A DNA stretch of 64,000 nt from Ralstonia sp. TCR112 (GCF_007997035.1 NZ_VOSS01000018.1:1-64000), one strand, 5' to 3'; positions 31,083 through 39,716 are shown, counted from the stretch's first letter. Notes: generated from the letters alone by a model not told the origin. Numbers and translations are program-made.

Positions 31083-31298
31083 ATGAACCCCGAAGACCTC
31101 CAACGCCTCGTCACCACGCAAATGCCCTTCGGCAAGTACAAGGGCCGCCTGATTGCCGACCTGCCGGGCCATTACCTCAATTGGTTTGCGCGCGAGGGCT
31201 TTCCGCCGGGGCAGATCGGCCGCTTGCTGGCGCTGATGCAGGAGCTGGATCACAACGGCCTGAAGGGTCTGCTCGACCCATTGCGCCGGGGCCGCTGA
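31083..31298 (+). CDS. DUF3820 family protein, 71 aa
   Basis: A small soluble protein with the DUF3820 signature MPFGKYKGRLIADLPGHYLN and a C-terminal NGLKGLLDPLRRG. The family has been described as a putative quorum-sensing-regulated virulence factor, but the biochemical role is unknown. It follows the LysR stop by five bases and is probably co-transcribed. Confidence 0.88.
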   Translation: MNPEDLQRLVTTQMPFGKYKGRLIADLPGHYLNWFAREGFPPGQIGRLLALMQELDHNGLKGLLDPLRRGR

Positions 31299-31310
31299 CA
31301 ACGCGATCGA

Positions 31311-32207
31311 TCAGTCGCCGTTGATGTACCGCAGCAGCCCCGTCGCCAACGCATCAAACACGACGCGGCAGCGCGGGCTGTCACGCAGGTCTTCGTGCAT
31401 GGCGAGCCAGGTGTCGAGCGAGAGGGAAATCTGATCGCCAAAGAGTCGAACCAGATCTGCGTTGCGCCGCACCAGGCCAATCTGGCAAAAGCCGATGCCG
31501 AAGCCCGCCCGCAGTGCGGCAATCGCCGCCAGATCACTGTCGGTGCGCAGTGCGAAGCGGTTGCGTTGAATCCACGGGAACTGCGCCCGCACGCTACGCA
31601 GGAACGCGTTCTCTTTGTCGTAGCCGATCAACGTGTGGCCAGCGAGTTCTTCCACCGTGGTTGGCGTGCCCCGCTGTGCCAGATAGCGCCGGTGCGCAAA
31701 CAGCCCCAGTTCAATGCTGCCGATGTGCCGCGCGACGAGCACGCCCTGGCTCGGTGGCTGCATGCGCACGGCGATGTCCGCCTCGCGGCGCAGCAGGTCT
31801 TCCATCCGATTTGATGGCACCAGTTCGAGCGTCAGCTCCGGATAGGCCGCATGCAGATCTGCGAGGATGGGCGGCAGCACCTCCACCGCCACCACCTCGC
31901 TGGCGGTGATGCGCACGGTGCCGCGCACGCCCTCGCCCTGGCTGGACGCGGCGCGCAGCAAGGCGGCGCTCGTGGCTTCGAGCGATTCCGCAAATGGCCG
32001 CAGCGATAGCGCAGCTTCTGTGGGGCTCAGTCCCTGCTGCGTTCGGATGAAGAGCGACATGCCCAGCGCCCGTTCGAGCGCATCGACATGCCGTCCCGCC
32101 GTGGGCTGCGTCAGCCCCAGTGCGCGGGCGGCGCCCGACAGCGACCCTTCTCGCACAACAGCAAGAAACGTCCGATACAGCTCCCAGCCGGGCTCAGTTC
32201 CGCTCAT
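31311..32207 (-). CDS. LysR-family transcriptional regulator (divergent to epimerase)
   Basis: The 298-residue regulator has an N-terminal HTH (SLSGAARALGLTQPTAGRHV) and an effector domain starting GTVRITASEVVAVEVLPP. It is divergent from the NAD-dependent epimerase gene. A near-perfect 14-bp palindrome (ATACAAATTCGTAT, 32206-32219) overlaps its own start codon and may be an autoregulatory site. The start at 32207 gives the normal length; an upstream in-frame extension is not LysR-like. Confidence 0.9.
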   Translation of the reverse strand: MSGTEPGWELYRTFLAVVREGSLSGAARALGLTQPTAGRHVDALERALGMSLFIRTQQGLSPTEAALSLRPFAESLEATSAALLRAASSQGEGVRGTVRITASEVVAVEVLPPILADLHAAYPELTLELVPSNRMEDLLRREADIAVRMQPPSQGVLVARHIGSIELGLFAHRRYLAQRGTPTTVEELAGHTLIGYDKENAFLRSVRAQFPWIQRNRFALRTDSDLAAIAALRAGFGIGFCQIGLVRRNADLVRLFGDQISLSLDTWLAMHEDLRDSPRCRVVFDALATGLLRYINGD

Positions 32208-32312
32208 ACAAATTCGTATAGCCGCACGCTCATCATCAACAATTCCATTGAAGCACAGTCGCGCCCAGAATGCGTCCATCGCAACGCTCTCACACACCTC
32301 AGGAGCACGGTC

Positions 32313-33281
32313 ATGGAACAGGCAAACCAACAGGCAAAACGCATCGCATTGGTACTGGGCGCCACCGGCGGCATCGGCGGTGAAGTGGCACGTCGGCTGG
32401 TGGCACGCGGCTGGCATGTGCGGGCGCTGCACCGCAATCCGGATGCGCTGACGAACCGCAACGCCGCGTTCGAATGGATTCGCGGCGACGCGATGGTGCG
32501 CGAAGACGTGGTCGGCGCGGCGCAAGGCGCGGAACTGATCGTCCACGCCGTCAACCCGCCGGGCTACCAGAACTGGGCCGGGCTGGTGCTGCCGATGATC
32601 GACAACACCATCGCCGCCGCCCGTGCTTCAGGCGCGCGCATCGTGCTGCCGGGCACGGTGTACAACTTCGCGCCGGACACGTTTCCCGTGCTGCGCGAAA
32701 CGAGTGCGCAGGCACCGCTCACGCGCAAGGGCAAAATCCGCGCAGAGCTGGAGCGCCGCATGCAGGCCGCCAGCGCCGACGGCGTGCGCAGCCTGATCGT
32801 GCGTGCCGGCGATTTCTTCGGGCCGCAAACCGGCAACACGTGGTTTGCCGGCGCGCTGGTCAAGCCGGGCAAGCCCGTCCGCACCGTCACGCAGCCCGGC
32901 GCCGCGGGCATCGGCCATCAATGGGCGTACCTGCCGGACGTGGCCGAAACGATGCTGCGTCTTGTCGAGCAAGGCGACCGCCTGCCGGACTTTGCCGTCT
33001 ATCACATGCGCGGTCACTGGGATGCCGACGGCACGCAGATGCCCGCTGCGATTGGCCGCGCGGTGGGCCGCCCCGTCAAAACGCGCGCATTCCCGTGGTG
33101 GCTGATGCCGGCGCTGGCGCCGTTCTCGGAGATGCTGCGCGAGATGCGCGAGATGCGATACCTGTGGCAGCACCCGGTGCGCATGGACAACGCCAAGCTC
33201 GTGCAGGCACTCGGCGCCGAACCGCACACGCCGTGGGACGAAGCCGTGGGCGCGACGCTGCGCAGTCTAGGCTGCCGCTGA
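32313..33281 (+). CDS. NAD-dependent epimerase/dehydratase family protein
   Basis: The 322-residue extended-SDR-like protein has the dinucleotide loop LVLGATGGIGGEVARRL and the central segment VLPGTVYNFAP, followed by AGDFFGPQTGNTWF. The Tyr of YNF may be catalytic, but the classic YxxxK is not clear. AGGAGCACGGTC precedes the ATG. Its last 15 bases overlap the 3' end of the convergent HD-domain gene. The substrate is unknown. Confidence 0.88.
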   Translation: MEQANQQAKRIALVLGATGGIGGEVARRLVARGWHVRALHRNPDALTNRNAAFEWIRGDAMVREDVVGAAQGAELIVHAVNPPGYQNWAGLVLPMIDNTIAAARASGARIVLPGTVYNFAPDTFPVLRETSAQAPLTRKGKIRAELERRMQAASADGVRSLIVRAGDFFGPQTGNTWFAGALVKPGKPVRTVTQPGAAGIGHQWAYLPDVAETMLRLVEQGDRLPDFAVYHMRGHWDADGTQMPAAIGRAVGRPVKTRAFPWWLMPALAPFSEMLREMREMRYLWQHPVRMDNAKLVQALGAEPHTPWDEAVGATLRSLGCR

Positions 33282-33818
33282 AACCCGGGCCGCCGTCGCC
33301 AGGAAGTGCGCAAGATCAGGCGTGCGCTGCCCGGCCACCTTGGCGAGGTCGTCCCACCGGCGCAACTGCAGCGCATCGGCAGCGTACGGACGCTGCATGA
33401 AGGCCTCGGCTTCCTGCGCCGAAAACACACCACCCTGCAATGCCAGGCTCCGTACGGAATCGGCTGACAGGCGCGCGTAGTAATGCGCATCCATCGCGCA
33501 CAGGCAGCGCTTGGCATCCACATGCAGGCGGATCGGCTCGAGCACGGCATCGGGAAACGTCGCACGCAGAAACGGCAGCGCAAAGTACTGGTGCTGATCG
33601 TCAATGCCGTGGGCGGTCGGCGTCTCGCCCTGCAGGTTCAGCAAATGACCGAGGTCGTGCAGCAGCGCCGCCGTGATCAGCGCATCCGACGCGCCGGCCG
33701 CCTCCGCCAACGCCGCCGTCTGCAGGGCATGTTCGAGTTGCGTGACGGGCTCGCCGCTGTAGGCAATGTTGCCGTGGCGGTCGAACAGTGTGCGGATGTC
33801 GTCGAGACTCAGGGCCAT
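33267..33818 (-). CDS. HD-domain protein of the PhnZ-like mixed-valence di-iron oxygenase group
   Basis: The 183-residue HD protein has the LLHDLGHLL metal motif (His54-Asp55), further histidines at about 30, 76 and 99, and RRWDDLAK near the end. This spacing, the N-terminal YSGE motif and IRLHVDAKRCLCAMD closely resemble the HD proteins of phosphonate-degradation operons (PhnZ), which oxidatively cleave a C-P bond. No other phosphonate gene is in the window, so a related C-X cleavage is possible. It overlaps the convergent epimerase gene by 15 bases. Confidence 0.85.
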   Translation of the reverse strand: MALSLDDIRTLFDRHGNIAYSGEPVTQLEHALQTAALAEAAGASDALITAALLHDLGHLLNLQGETPTAHGIDDQHQYFALPFLRATFPDAVLEPIRLHVDAKRCLCAMDAHYYARLSADSVRSLALQGGVFSAQEAEAFMQRPYAADALQLRRWDDLAKVAGQRTPDLAHFLATAARVSAAA

Positions 33819-33987
33819 GATGCTGCGCGGGCAAATGCAGAACCCTGCAGCGTAGCGCGCCCGCGAGGCAACACGGTGACAACGCACCGCGCATTAGCCC
33901 GCGTGATCGGCGCGATTAGAAAGTTTGGTTGGGAATGCACGGCGCGCGGCCTTATCTTCAGTGCCTTCCCACACATCGGAGCGCATC

Positions 33988-34365
33988 ATGCTCGCAGGAC
34001 ACGCCGTACAGGTCACGCAGGCGCTGGAACAGGTCGCGGACTATTGGTCGCCGCGCGTCGTCGGCCAGGTCAACGACCAATACATCAAGGTCGCCAAGCT
34101 CAAAGGCGAGTTCGTCTGGCACGACCACCCGAATGAAGACGAGCTGTTCTTCGTGGTCTACGGCCGGCTGAAAATCGCCTTCGAAGATCGCGCCGATGTG
34201 CATCTCGGCCCTGGCGAATTCTGCGTCGTGCCGCGCGGCGTGCGTCACTTTCCGGTGGCCGACGAAGAATGCGGAATCATGCTGATCGAAACCGTGACCA
34301 CGCAGCACACGGGCGATGTCGTTACCGAGCGCAGCGTGGCGCTCGAGAAGCAACTCAACGGATGA
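33988..34365 (+). CDS. Cupin-domain protein
   Basis: The 125-residue single-domain cupin has motif 1 WHDHPNEDELFFVVYGRL, with two His and one Glu metal ligands, and motif 2 GPGEFCVVPRGVRHFPV with a later His. Such small cupins bind a metal and act as isomerases, dioxygenases or sensors, and the specific role is not evident. Its 3' end overlaps by 11 bases a truncated tail of a TSUP permease on the other strand. Confidence 0.9.
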   Translation: MLAGHAVQVTQALEQVADYWSPRVVGQVNDQYIKVAKLKGEFVWHDHPNEDELFFVVYGRLKIAFEDRADVHLGPGEFCVVPRGVRHFPVADEECGIMLIETVTTQHTGDVVTERSVALEKQLNG

Positions 34366-34500
34366 AGGCGTCGTAAGTCGTCTTCAAAATCAACGCCAGC
34401 ACCACCACGATGAACACCTTGCGCACGAAGCGGCTGCCGTGCCGCAGCGCGAGGTGGCTGCCGACCTGATTGCCGGCGACGTTGGCGACTGCCATCACAC
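34355..34500 (-). pseudogene. Truncated 3' tail of a TSUP permease gene (duplicate of 36008 gene end)
   Basis: On the minus strand these bases encode the last roughly 48 residues of a TSUP permease (ending ...TTYDAFIR and stop). They are almost identical to the end of the intact gene at 36008-36766. About 110 central bases match perfectly, while both edges differ. Homology stops exactly where the IS end begins at 34501, so the rest of this copy was lost or displaced. Confidence 0.85.
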
Positions 34501-34652
34501 TGGATTCGCCCCCGTATCTCCGGACACCGCCTCATACTTGAGTTGATGATTCCGTCCTGCGCCTGAACTTGCGTGGCGAGGGATATTTCAGCGCGCTATG
34601 GGGATGCTGCTCGTTATAGTGCTGTCCCCCGGCAATGATGGCGAGCGCGCGG
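34501..34652 (-). mobile_element. IS3-family (IS2-like) insertion sequence right-end remnant
   Basis: The minus strand encodes the transposase OrfB C-terminus (HYNEQHPHSALKYPSPRKF, then RRRTESSTQV and stop). A terminal repeat follows that on the plus strand begins TGGATTCGCCCCCGTATC at 34501. This end resembles the IS2 group, which also begins TGGATT-GCCCC. Homology is lost upstream near 34652, so only about 150 bases of the element remain and it cannot move. Confidence 0.8.
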
Positions 34653-34869
34653 AATCAAATAAGAAAATGCCTACGAGGGTAAATTATCGTCAACCGATTT
34701 GACATTAATTCTTCAACCCCATTATTGTTCCAATTTCAAGAAACCCTGCCAAAGCAAAAGCGGGAGATAAGTCCCGTTATTCTCTATATACGTGGCATAG
34801 CCATCTGTTTCGCCGCAACAGAGATAAAGGGACCATGAAGCAAGTTCGCGATAGGCACTAGGACGCGAT
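34653..34869. other. AT-rich non-coding stretch in the insertion scar
   Basis: About 215 bases with clearly lower GC than the flanks and stops in all plus frames. It contains a short CGGGA/TCCCG hairpin near 34765. I see no gene here. Confidence 0.5.
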
Positions 34870-35141
34870 GATTCTCGGCGAGTCAATTCACCTTTAGGAA
34901 CAACGAATGGAGCAGATGCAGCGAATACTTAAGAGCAAGTCTTGACCCTGTCCCGCTATGTAAGGGTGGTAGTGGCGATCTCTTTGGAAGTCTGGCCGCC
35001 AGCTTATATATTCTGGACGAGATTTTTGAAAGAAGCGACGTTGCTTCGAAAGATTTCAAGCTTTCTTGCGACGGCATCCGGTCCAAGCATGAGTACGTCG
35101 AAAGCTATTCGGATGTTGGAACCCTACGGCAACCGCCATGA
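34870..35141 (+). pseudogene. Start-less reading frame, probable truncated gene remnant
   Basis: A stop-free frame of about 90 codons reads like protein (for example CKGGSGDLFGSLAASLYILD, then CDGIRSKHEYVESYSDVGTL) and ends in TGA at 35139-35141. No ATG, GTG or TTG exists in the frame. Its stop overlaps the ATG of the next gene as ATGA, a sign of true coupled genes. It is probably the C-terminal part of a gene whose 5' end was lost at the scar. I do not recognise the family. Confidence 0.5.
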
Positions 35142-35497
35142 CTATCCACTTCTTCTTTGTGCTCAAATGGCTCATTCCCGAGCTGAAAGGTCTTTCGCGA
35201 AGCAACATCGAGTCCATGGTGGAAATTGCAAGACAATCTTCCATCCCTCGCATCAGAAAATATGGCGGATATAGCTTTGCCGCATCCTTTTTCACTCCTC
35301 CAATCTTCTTTATCGCCATATTCACCAAATTGAATCTAACTTTTGGGAAAATGCATTTCATTTTCTATGGATTGGCCATTCTTTTCTCGACCCTCTCCGT
35401 CTTTCTTCTGACGTCAATTTTCTATTCCCTCATTCTCAAGCCAGCTATCCATGCCCAGTCGAATAAAAAATCACGCTGCCCACAGCCATCAGACTAG
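35138..35497 (+). CDS. Small membrane protein, 119 aa, unknown
   Basis: The product has two hydrophobic segments at about 45-65 (FAASFFTPPIFFIAIFTKLN) and 70-100, with a short soluble N-terminus. I do not recognise it. Base composition is lower in GC than the surrounding genome, pointing to transfer. The start codon overlaps the stop of the preceding frame (ATGA), suggesting a two-gene unit. The last 47 bases overlap the start of the TolC-family fragment. Confidence 0.55.
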   Translation: MTIHFFFVLKWLIPELKGLSRSNIESMVEIARQSSIPRIRKYGGYSFAASFFTPPIFFIAIFTKLNLTFGKMHFIFYGLAILFSTLSVFLLTSIFYSLILKPAIHAQSNKKSRCPQPSD

Positions 35498-36011
35498 CCA
35501 ATCCGGCAATGGCTTGGTACCACCTCTTACCATCTTTTGCCTAGCACTCGCGAGCACAGCGCAAGCAACGAGTCTTCTCGATGCAGTCAACGCAGCCCGG
35601 GATTTTGACGTTGGCATTGCAGCGGCCCGGAACGCAGTTAGCTGGCCGCGAGAAGCGGTGTCAGGGCGTTGCCGGCCTTCTCCCGCGCGGCAAATCGACG
35701 GCAACTACGCGAAGCAAGACCGGCCAGATGCCACCTACGCTAGCACTGTGCGGCGGCATGGCTACTCCGCGAGCATCACACAACCCTTTTTTGATCTTTC
35801 GAGAATCGCGGATTTCAAACGCGGCAACGCACTCGCGGCCCAAGCAGAAGCCGAGTTTTCCAAAGCACAACAAGAATTGATCACCCAAGTTTCCAATGCA
35901 TATTTCGACGCGCACCGCCTGGAGACAATCCGTCGAGCCGACAGGGTGATCATGCTAGATCGCCGCAAGACAATTGAAGTGTCCCCAGATCAGGTCTGGA
36001 CTGCGACTTAA
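35451..36011 (+). pseudogene. TolC-family outer membrane efflux protein, N-terminal fragment
   Basis: The 186-codon frame starts with a signal-like segment (LTIFCLALASTAQATSLLDA) and continues as the N-terminal part of a TolC-type exit duct (YSASITQPFFDLSRIADFKR, LITQVSNAYFDAHRLETI). A full TolC protein needs over 400 residues, so this one is cut off near residue 165 and the final 15-20 codons are unrelated. It ends at the junction with the TSUP gene. A type I secretion or efflux gene probably existed upstream of the break. Confidence 0.75.
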
Positions 36012-36766
36012 CGCAAAAATGCGTCGTAAGCGGTCTTCAAAATCAACGCCAGCACCACCACGATGAACACCTTGCGCACGAAGCGGCTGCCGTGCCGCAG
36101 CGCGAGGTGGCTGCCGACCTGATTGCCGGCGACGTTGGCAACCGCCATCACCAGGCCGAGCTGCCACCAGACGTGCCCCTTGGCGGCCAGCAGCAACAGC
36201 GCAGCCACGTTGGTCGCCAGGTTGACGATCTTGGTCGACGCCGACGCGTGCAGGAAGTCGTACCCGAACACGCGCACGAACACAATCATCAGGAAGCTGC
36301 CGGTGCCCGGGCCAAACACGCCGTCGTAGAAACCGATGGCCGCGCCCGCCAGCAATGCCGCCGCGCGCTCGCGCCAGCCCTTGAGGCTGGGGGCGTGATC
36401 GGCGCCCAGGTTTTTCTTGGCCACCGTGTAGACGAGCAGCACCGCCAGCACGAACGGCAGCGCACGGCGCAGCGGCTCGGCCGGAATATGCGTCAGCGCC
36501 CACGCGCCGAGCAGCGAAAACACAAACGCCGTGACCACCGCCGGCGCCGTCGCGCCCCAGTAAATGCGCACCGTGCGGCCGTAGCGCACCGCCGCCGTCG
36601 CCGTGCCCGACATCGACGCGACTTTGTTGGTGCCGATGAGCGTGGCGGGCGCGATGTTCGGATACGCCGAGAACAGTGCGGGGATCTGCACCAAGCCGCC
36701 GCCACCGGCCACGGCATCGATCAGGCCAGCCAGAAAGCCGGCCACGGCGAGCAAAGCGAATTCCAT
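36008..36766 (-). CDS. TSUP family permease (TauE/SafE-type sulfite exporter)
   Basis: The 252-residue membrane protein has about eight hydrophobic segments and the two internally related halves typical of the family: AGFLAGLIDAVAGGGGLVQI and AAIGFYDGVFGPGTGSFLMI. Members export sulfite, sulfoacetate or related anions, and the substrate here is unknown. The start at 36766 (MEFALLAV) lacks a clear ribosome site but gives the normal length. The 3' end is duplicated at 34355-34500. Confidence 0.9.
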   Translation of the reverse strand: MEFALLAVAGFLAGLIDAVAGGGGLVQIPALFSAYPNIAPATLIGTNKVASMSGTATAAVRYGRTVRIYWGATAPAVVTAFVFSLLGAWALTHIPAEPLRRALPFVLAVLLVYTVAKKNLGADHAPSLKGWRERAAALLAGAAIGFYDGVFGPGTGSFLMIVFVRVFGYDFLHASASTKIVNLATNVAALLLLAAKGHVWWQLGLVMAVANVAGNQVGSHLALRHGSRFVRKVFIVVVLALILKTAYDAFLR

Positions 36767-36789
36767 CAGGAGAAATGAAACAGGAAGGA

Positions 36790-37227
36790 TTAGCCCAGCG
36801 ACTTGGGCGAGGGGCGTGCGCTGCGCCGCCAGCAACCCGATGCGTCGGGCGCAAAGCCGAGCGCTGCGGCGTCTTCCGCCGAAAGCGCCGCGGGCGGCAG
36901 CAGGACGTGGAGTATGCCATGTGCCCTGGCGTACTCATTGACGGCCGCCAGGGCCGCATCGCGCGTGGCCGTGTCACCGGAAAGCACCATCACGCCGACG
37001 GGCAACCACGCCACCAAACCGCCCAGCGCCAGATGCGGCACGAGCGTGATGGGCGCCGCCCCGGCCAGCTCTTCACCCATTTCAACGAGGAAGCACGGAT
37101 GCACGCTCGGATGGGCGAGCAGCGTATCGACGGCATGCGCCACGTGCAGCGGCGAGGCGGTCGACGCGACGGCGGCCAGCAGGCGCGGCCGGTCTTCGGG
37201 TGTGGCAAGGCGAGTGGAGAACGTCAT
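36790..37227 (-). CDS. GNAT-like acetyltransferase fold protein, 145 aa
   Basis: The protein starts MTFSTRLATPEDRPRLLAAV, a GNAT-style opening, and has FLVEMGEELAGAAPITLVPH and an alternating helical second half. A canonical acetyl-CoA loop (R/Q-x-x-G-x-G/A) is not clear, so the activity is uncertain. It is directly upstream of the TSUP gene in the same direction (23-base gap) and may form an operon with it. Confidence 0.6.
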   Translation of the reverse strand: MTFSTRLATPEDRPRLLAAVASTASPLHVAHAVDTLLAHPSVHPCFLVEMGEELAGAAPITLVPHLALGGLVAWLPVGVMVLSGDTATRDAALAAVNEYARAHGILHVLLPPAALSAEDAAALGFAPDASGCWRRSARPSPKSLG

Positions 37228-37345
37228 GGGGGCTCAGGCGAAGGCGCCATTGTCATGCAGCGCGCGCATAGGCGTCGACACCGAATGCATTTCTCTTGTG
37301 AATAAGCGCGAACCAGAATGGATGCGTCACCCCACGGAGCCCGCC

Positions 37346-37597
37346 ATGGCCGATCCGACACACGCCCTCACCCTGCAATTGCTGCAGTCGCTGGCCGAGC
37401 GCCCGCGGCCCTACGCTGAAGTGCTGGAAACGTGGCGGACGTCGTGCCCGCGTTTGTCGATCTGGGAGGATGCCTGCATCGACGGGCTGGTGGACTGCGT
37501 GCCCGATTCCGCGCCGGGGCTGCAGTTGGTGACGGTCAGCGCACGGGGCCGTGCGCTGCTGGCCGGCGCCCTCGCAAAAGGCGAGCGCACAAACTAA
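37346..37597 (+). CDS. Hypothetical protein, 83 aa
   Basis: A small soluble protein (MADPTHALTLQLLQSLAERP...) with a compact helical pattern and a C-terminal winged-helix-like end (LVTVSARGRALLAGALAKG). I do not recognise a named family. The layout resembles a small DNA-binding or MarR-like fold, but this is a guess. GGAG precedes the ATG at 37346. A strong terminator follows immediately. Confidence 0.7.
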   Translation: MADPTHALTLQLLQSLAERPRPYAEVLETWRTSCPRLSIWEDACIDGLVDCVPDSAPGLQLVTVSARGRALLAGALAKGERTN

Positions 37598-37630
37598 AAG
37601 GCCCTGCCGGGGATCGCCTGGCAGGGCCTT
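37598..37630 (+). terminator. Intrinsic terminator after the 83-aa gene
   Basis: AAGGCCCTGCC and GGCAGGGCCTT form a perfect 11-bp stem right after the stop codon, followed by an AT-rich stretch. Confidence 0.85.
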
Positions 37631-37830
37631 CATTTATTTTGCATCTCCACCGTACATGCGGTGTGTGCTGTCGTCTCCTCGCTCCCGCCTCATTTATCTC
37701 GTGCGAAAACCGTAACGCGACTGTAAAAGATGCACCGCAATGCAGCAACTAGAGCAAACCCTTACGGTGCATGAGGCACCAAGTTCAGCCGTTCGGGTGA
37801 AATTTACCGGTATCTTCGCGCATTGTGGCG

Positions 37831-38835
37831 TCAACGCCGCAACCAAGGCACGCGCGCCGCAATTTCGCCCATGATGCCGCGGCGGAACGTCAGCACGCAG
37901 ATCACGAAGATCGCGCCCGTCACCGTGGTGACCGATTCGCCGAGGATATTGAACCCGTCGATGCCGGTAGCGCCGGCCAGGAAGCTGCCGATGTCGCCGA
38001 GCTTGTTTTCCAGCGCGATCACCAGCGCGGCGCCCAGCAGCGGGCCGGACAGGATACCGAGGCCGCCCACCAGCGTCATCAGGATGACCGAGCCGGACAT
38101 CGACCAGTGCACATCGGTGAGCGTCTCGAAGCCGAGCACCAGCGTCTTGAGCGAGCCGGCCAGGCCCGTGAGCGCCGCCGACAGCACGAAGGCCAGCAGC
38201 TTGAAGCGATCGGTGTCGTAGCCGAGGGACGTGGCGCGCGGCTCGTTCTCCTTGATCGCCTTGAGGATCTGCCCGAACGGCGAGTGGATCGTGCGCACGA
38301 TCAGCAGGAACGCCGCGACCACGATCACGAGCACCACGTAATACAGCGTCAGGTCCGACGACAGGTCGAGCACGCCGAACAGCTTGCCGCGCGGCACGCC
38401 CTGCAGGCCGTCTTCGCCGCCGGTGAACGGCACCTGCAGGCAGAAGAAGTACAGCATCTGCGCCAGCGCCAGCGTAATCATCGCGAAGTAGATGCCCTGA
38501 CGGCGGATGGCGAGCAGGCCCACGATCAGGCCGATGAACGCGCCGGCCGCGGTGCCGGCCAGCAAGCCGAGCTCGGGCGTGACGTGCAAGTCGCGCATCA
38601 TGTAGCCGGCCACGTAGCCCGCGCCGCCAAAGAACGCCGCGTGCCCGAACGACAGCAGCCCCGTGTAGCCCAGCAGCAGATTGAACGCGGACGCAAACAG
38701 GACGAAGCACAGCAGCTTGGCGACGAACACCGGATAGGCGCCCACCAGCGGCGCGGCAATCAGTGCCACCAGCAGCAAGCCGTACAGGACGTATTTGAGG
38801 GAAGAAGAGTTGGTCATGTTGGCCGCGCCGCTCAT
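37831..38835 (-). CDS. livM: Branched-chain amino acid ABC transporter permease LivM
   Basis: The 334-residue inner-membrane permease has about nine to ten hydrophobic helices, including LLLGYTGLLSFGHAAFFGGA and the EAA-like coupling region (AIKENEPRATSLGYDTDRFK). It is the last gene of the liv operon, and its ATG overlaps the livH stop by four bases (ATGA). Its partners are LivH, LivG, LivF and the binding protein in the same operon. Confidence 0.95.
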   Translation of the reverse strand: MSGAANMTNSSSLKYVLYGLLLVALIAAPLVGAYPVFVAKLLCFVLFASAFNLLLGYTGLLSFGHAAFFGGAGYVAGYMMRDLHVTPELGLLAGTAAGAFIGLIVGLLAIRRQGIYFAMITLALAQMLYFFCLQVPFTGGEDGLQGVPRGKLFGVLDLSSDLTLYYVVLVIVVAAFLLIVRTIHSPFGQILKAIKENEPRATSLGYDTDRFKLLAFVLSAALTGLAGSLKTLVLGFETLTDVHWSMSGSVILMTLVGGLGILSGPLLGAALVIALENKLGDIGSFLAGATGIDGFNILGESVTTVTGAIFVICVLTFRRGIMGEIAARVPWLRR

Positions 38836-39716
38836 TTCTCTTTACCGAACAGGCCCGCCGGACGCACCAGCAGCACCAGCACCATGATCACGAACACCAC
38901 GGTGGACGACGCCTGTGGATAAAACACCTTGGTCAGCCCCTCGATCACGCCCAGGCCCAGCCCGGTGACGATCGAACCGAGAATCGACCCCATGCCGCCG
39001 ATCACCACCACCGCAAACACGGTGATGATCATGCTCTGCCCCATCAGCGGCGAGATCTGGATGACTGGTGCCGCCAGCACGCCCGCAAACGCCGCCAGCG
39101 CCACGCCAAAACCGTAGGTGAGCGTGACCATCAGCGGCACGTTCACGCCAAAGGCTTCGACCAGCTTCGGGTTCTCGGTGCCGGCGCGCAGGTACGCGCC
39201 CAGCTTTGTCTTCTCGATCATGAACCACGTGGCGAAGCACACCGCCAGCGACGCCACCACCACCCACGCGCGATAGTTGGGCAGCATCATGAAGCCGAGG
39301 TCGGTGGCGCCCTGCAGCAGCTGGGGCGTGTCATAGGGCAAGCCCGAGACGCCGTAAATGGCGCGGAACACGCCCTCGATGACGAGCGTCACGCCCAGCG
39401 TGAGCAGCAAGCCATAGAGGTGATCGAGCTTGTAGATGAACCGCAGCAGCGTGCGTTCTATCACCACGCCCAGCAGGCCGATCACCAGGGGCGAGAGCAC
39501 CAGCATCGCCCAGTACGGCACGCCCAGGTACGAGAAGCCCATCCACGTGAGCACCGCGCCCAGCATGAACAGCGCCCCGTGCGCAAAATTGATGACGTTG
39601 AGCAGCCCGAAGATGACCGCAAGGCCCAGGCTCAACATCGCATAGAAGGAACCGTTGACCAGACCCAGCAACAGCTGGCTGAGCATGGCTGGTAGCGGAA
39701 CGCCGAAAATTTCCAT
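38832..39716 (-). CDS. livH: Branched-chain amino acid ABC transporter permease LivH
   Basis: The 294-residue permease begins MEIFGVPLPAMLSQLLLGLV and includes VINFAHGALFMLGAVLTW and GGMGSILGSIVTGLGLGVIE, typical of LivH. It forms the transmembrane channel with LivM. It follows the binding-protein gene by 80 bases and is translationally coupled to livM. Confidence 0.95.
   Translation of the reverse strand: MEIFGVPLPAMLSQLLLGLVNGSFYAMLSLGLAVIFGLLNVINFAHGALFMLGAVLTWMGFSYLGVPYWAMLVLSPLVIGLLGVVIERTLLRFIYKLDHLYGLLLTLGVTLVIEGVFRAIYGVSGLPYDTPQLLQGATDLGFMMLPNYRAWVVVASLAVCFATWFMIEKTKLGAYLRAGTENPKLVEAFGVNVPLMVTLTYGFGVALAAFAGVLAAPVIQISPLMGQSMIITVFAVVVIGGMGSILGSIVTGLGLGVIEGLTKVFYPQASSTVVFVIMVLVLLVRPAGLFGKEK

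Noticed and set aside
38914-38922. Perfect DnaA box (TGTGGATAA) inside livH
   Set aside because: Isolated single copy within a coding sequence; one or two per 64 kb are expected by chance.
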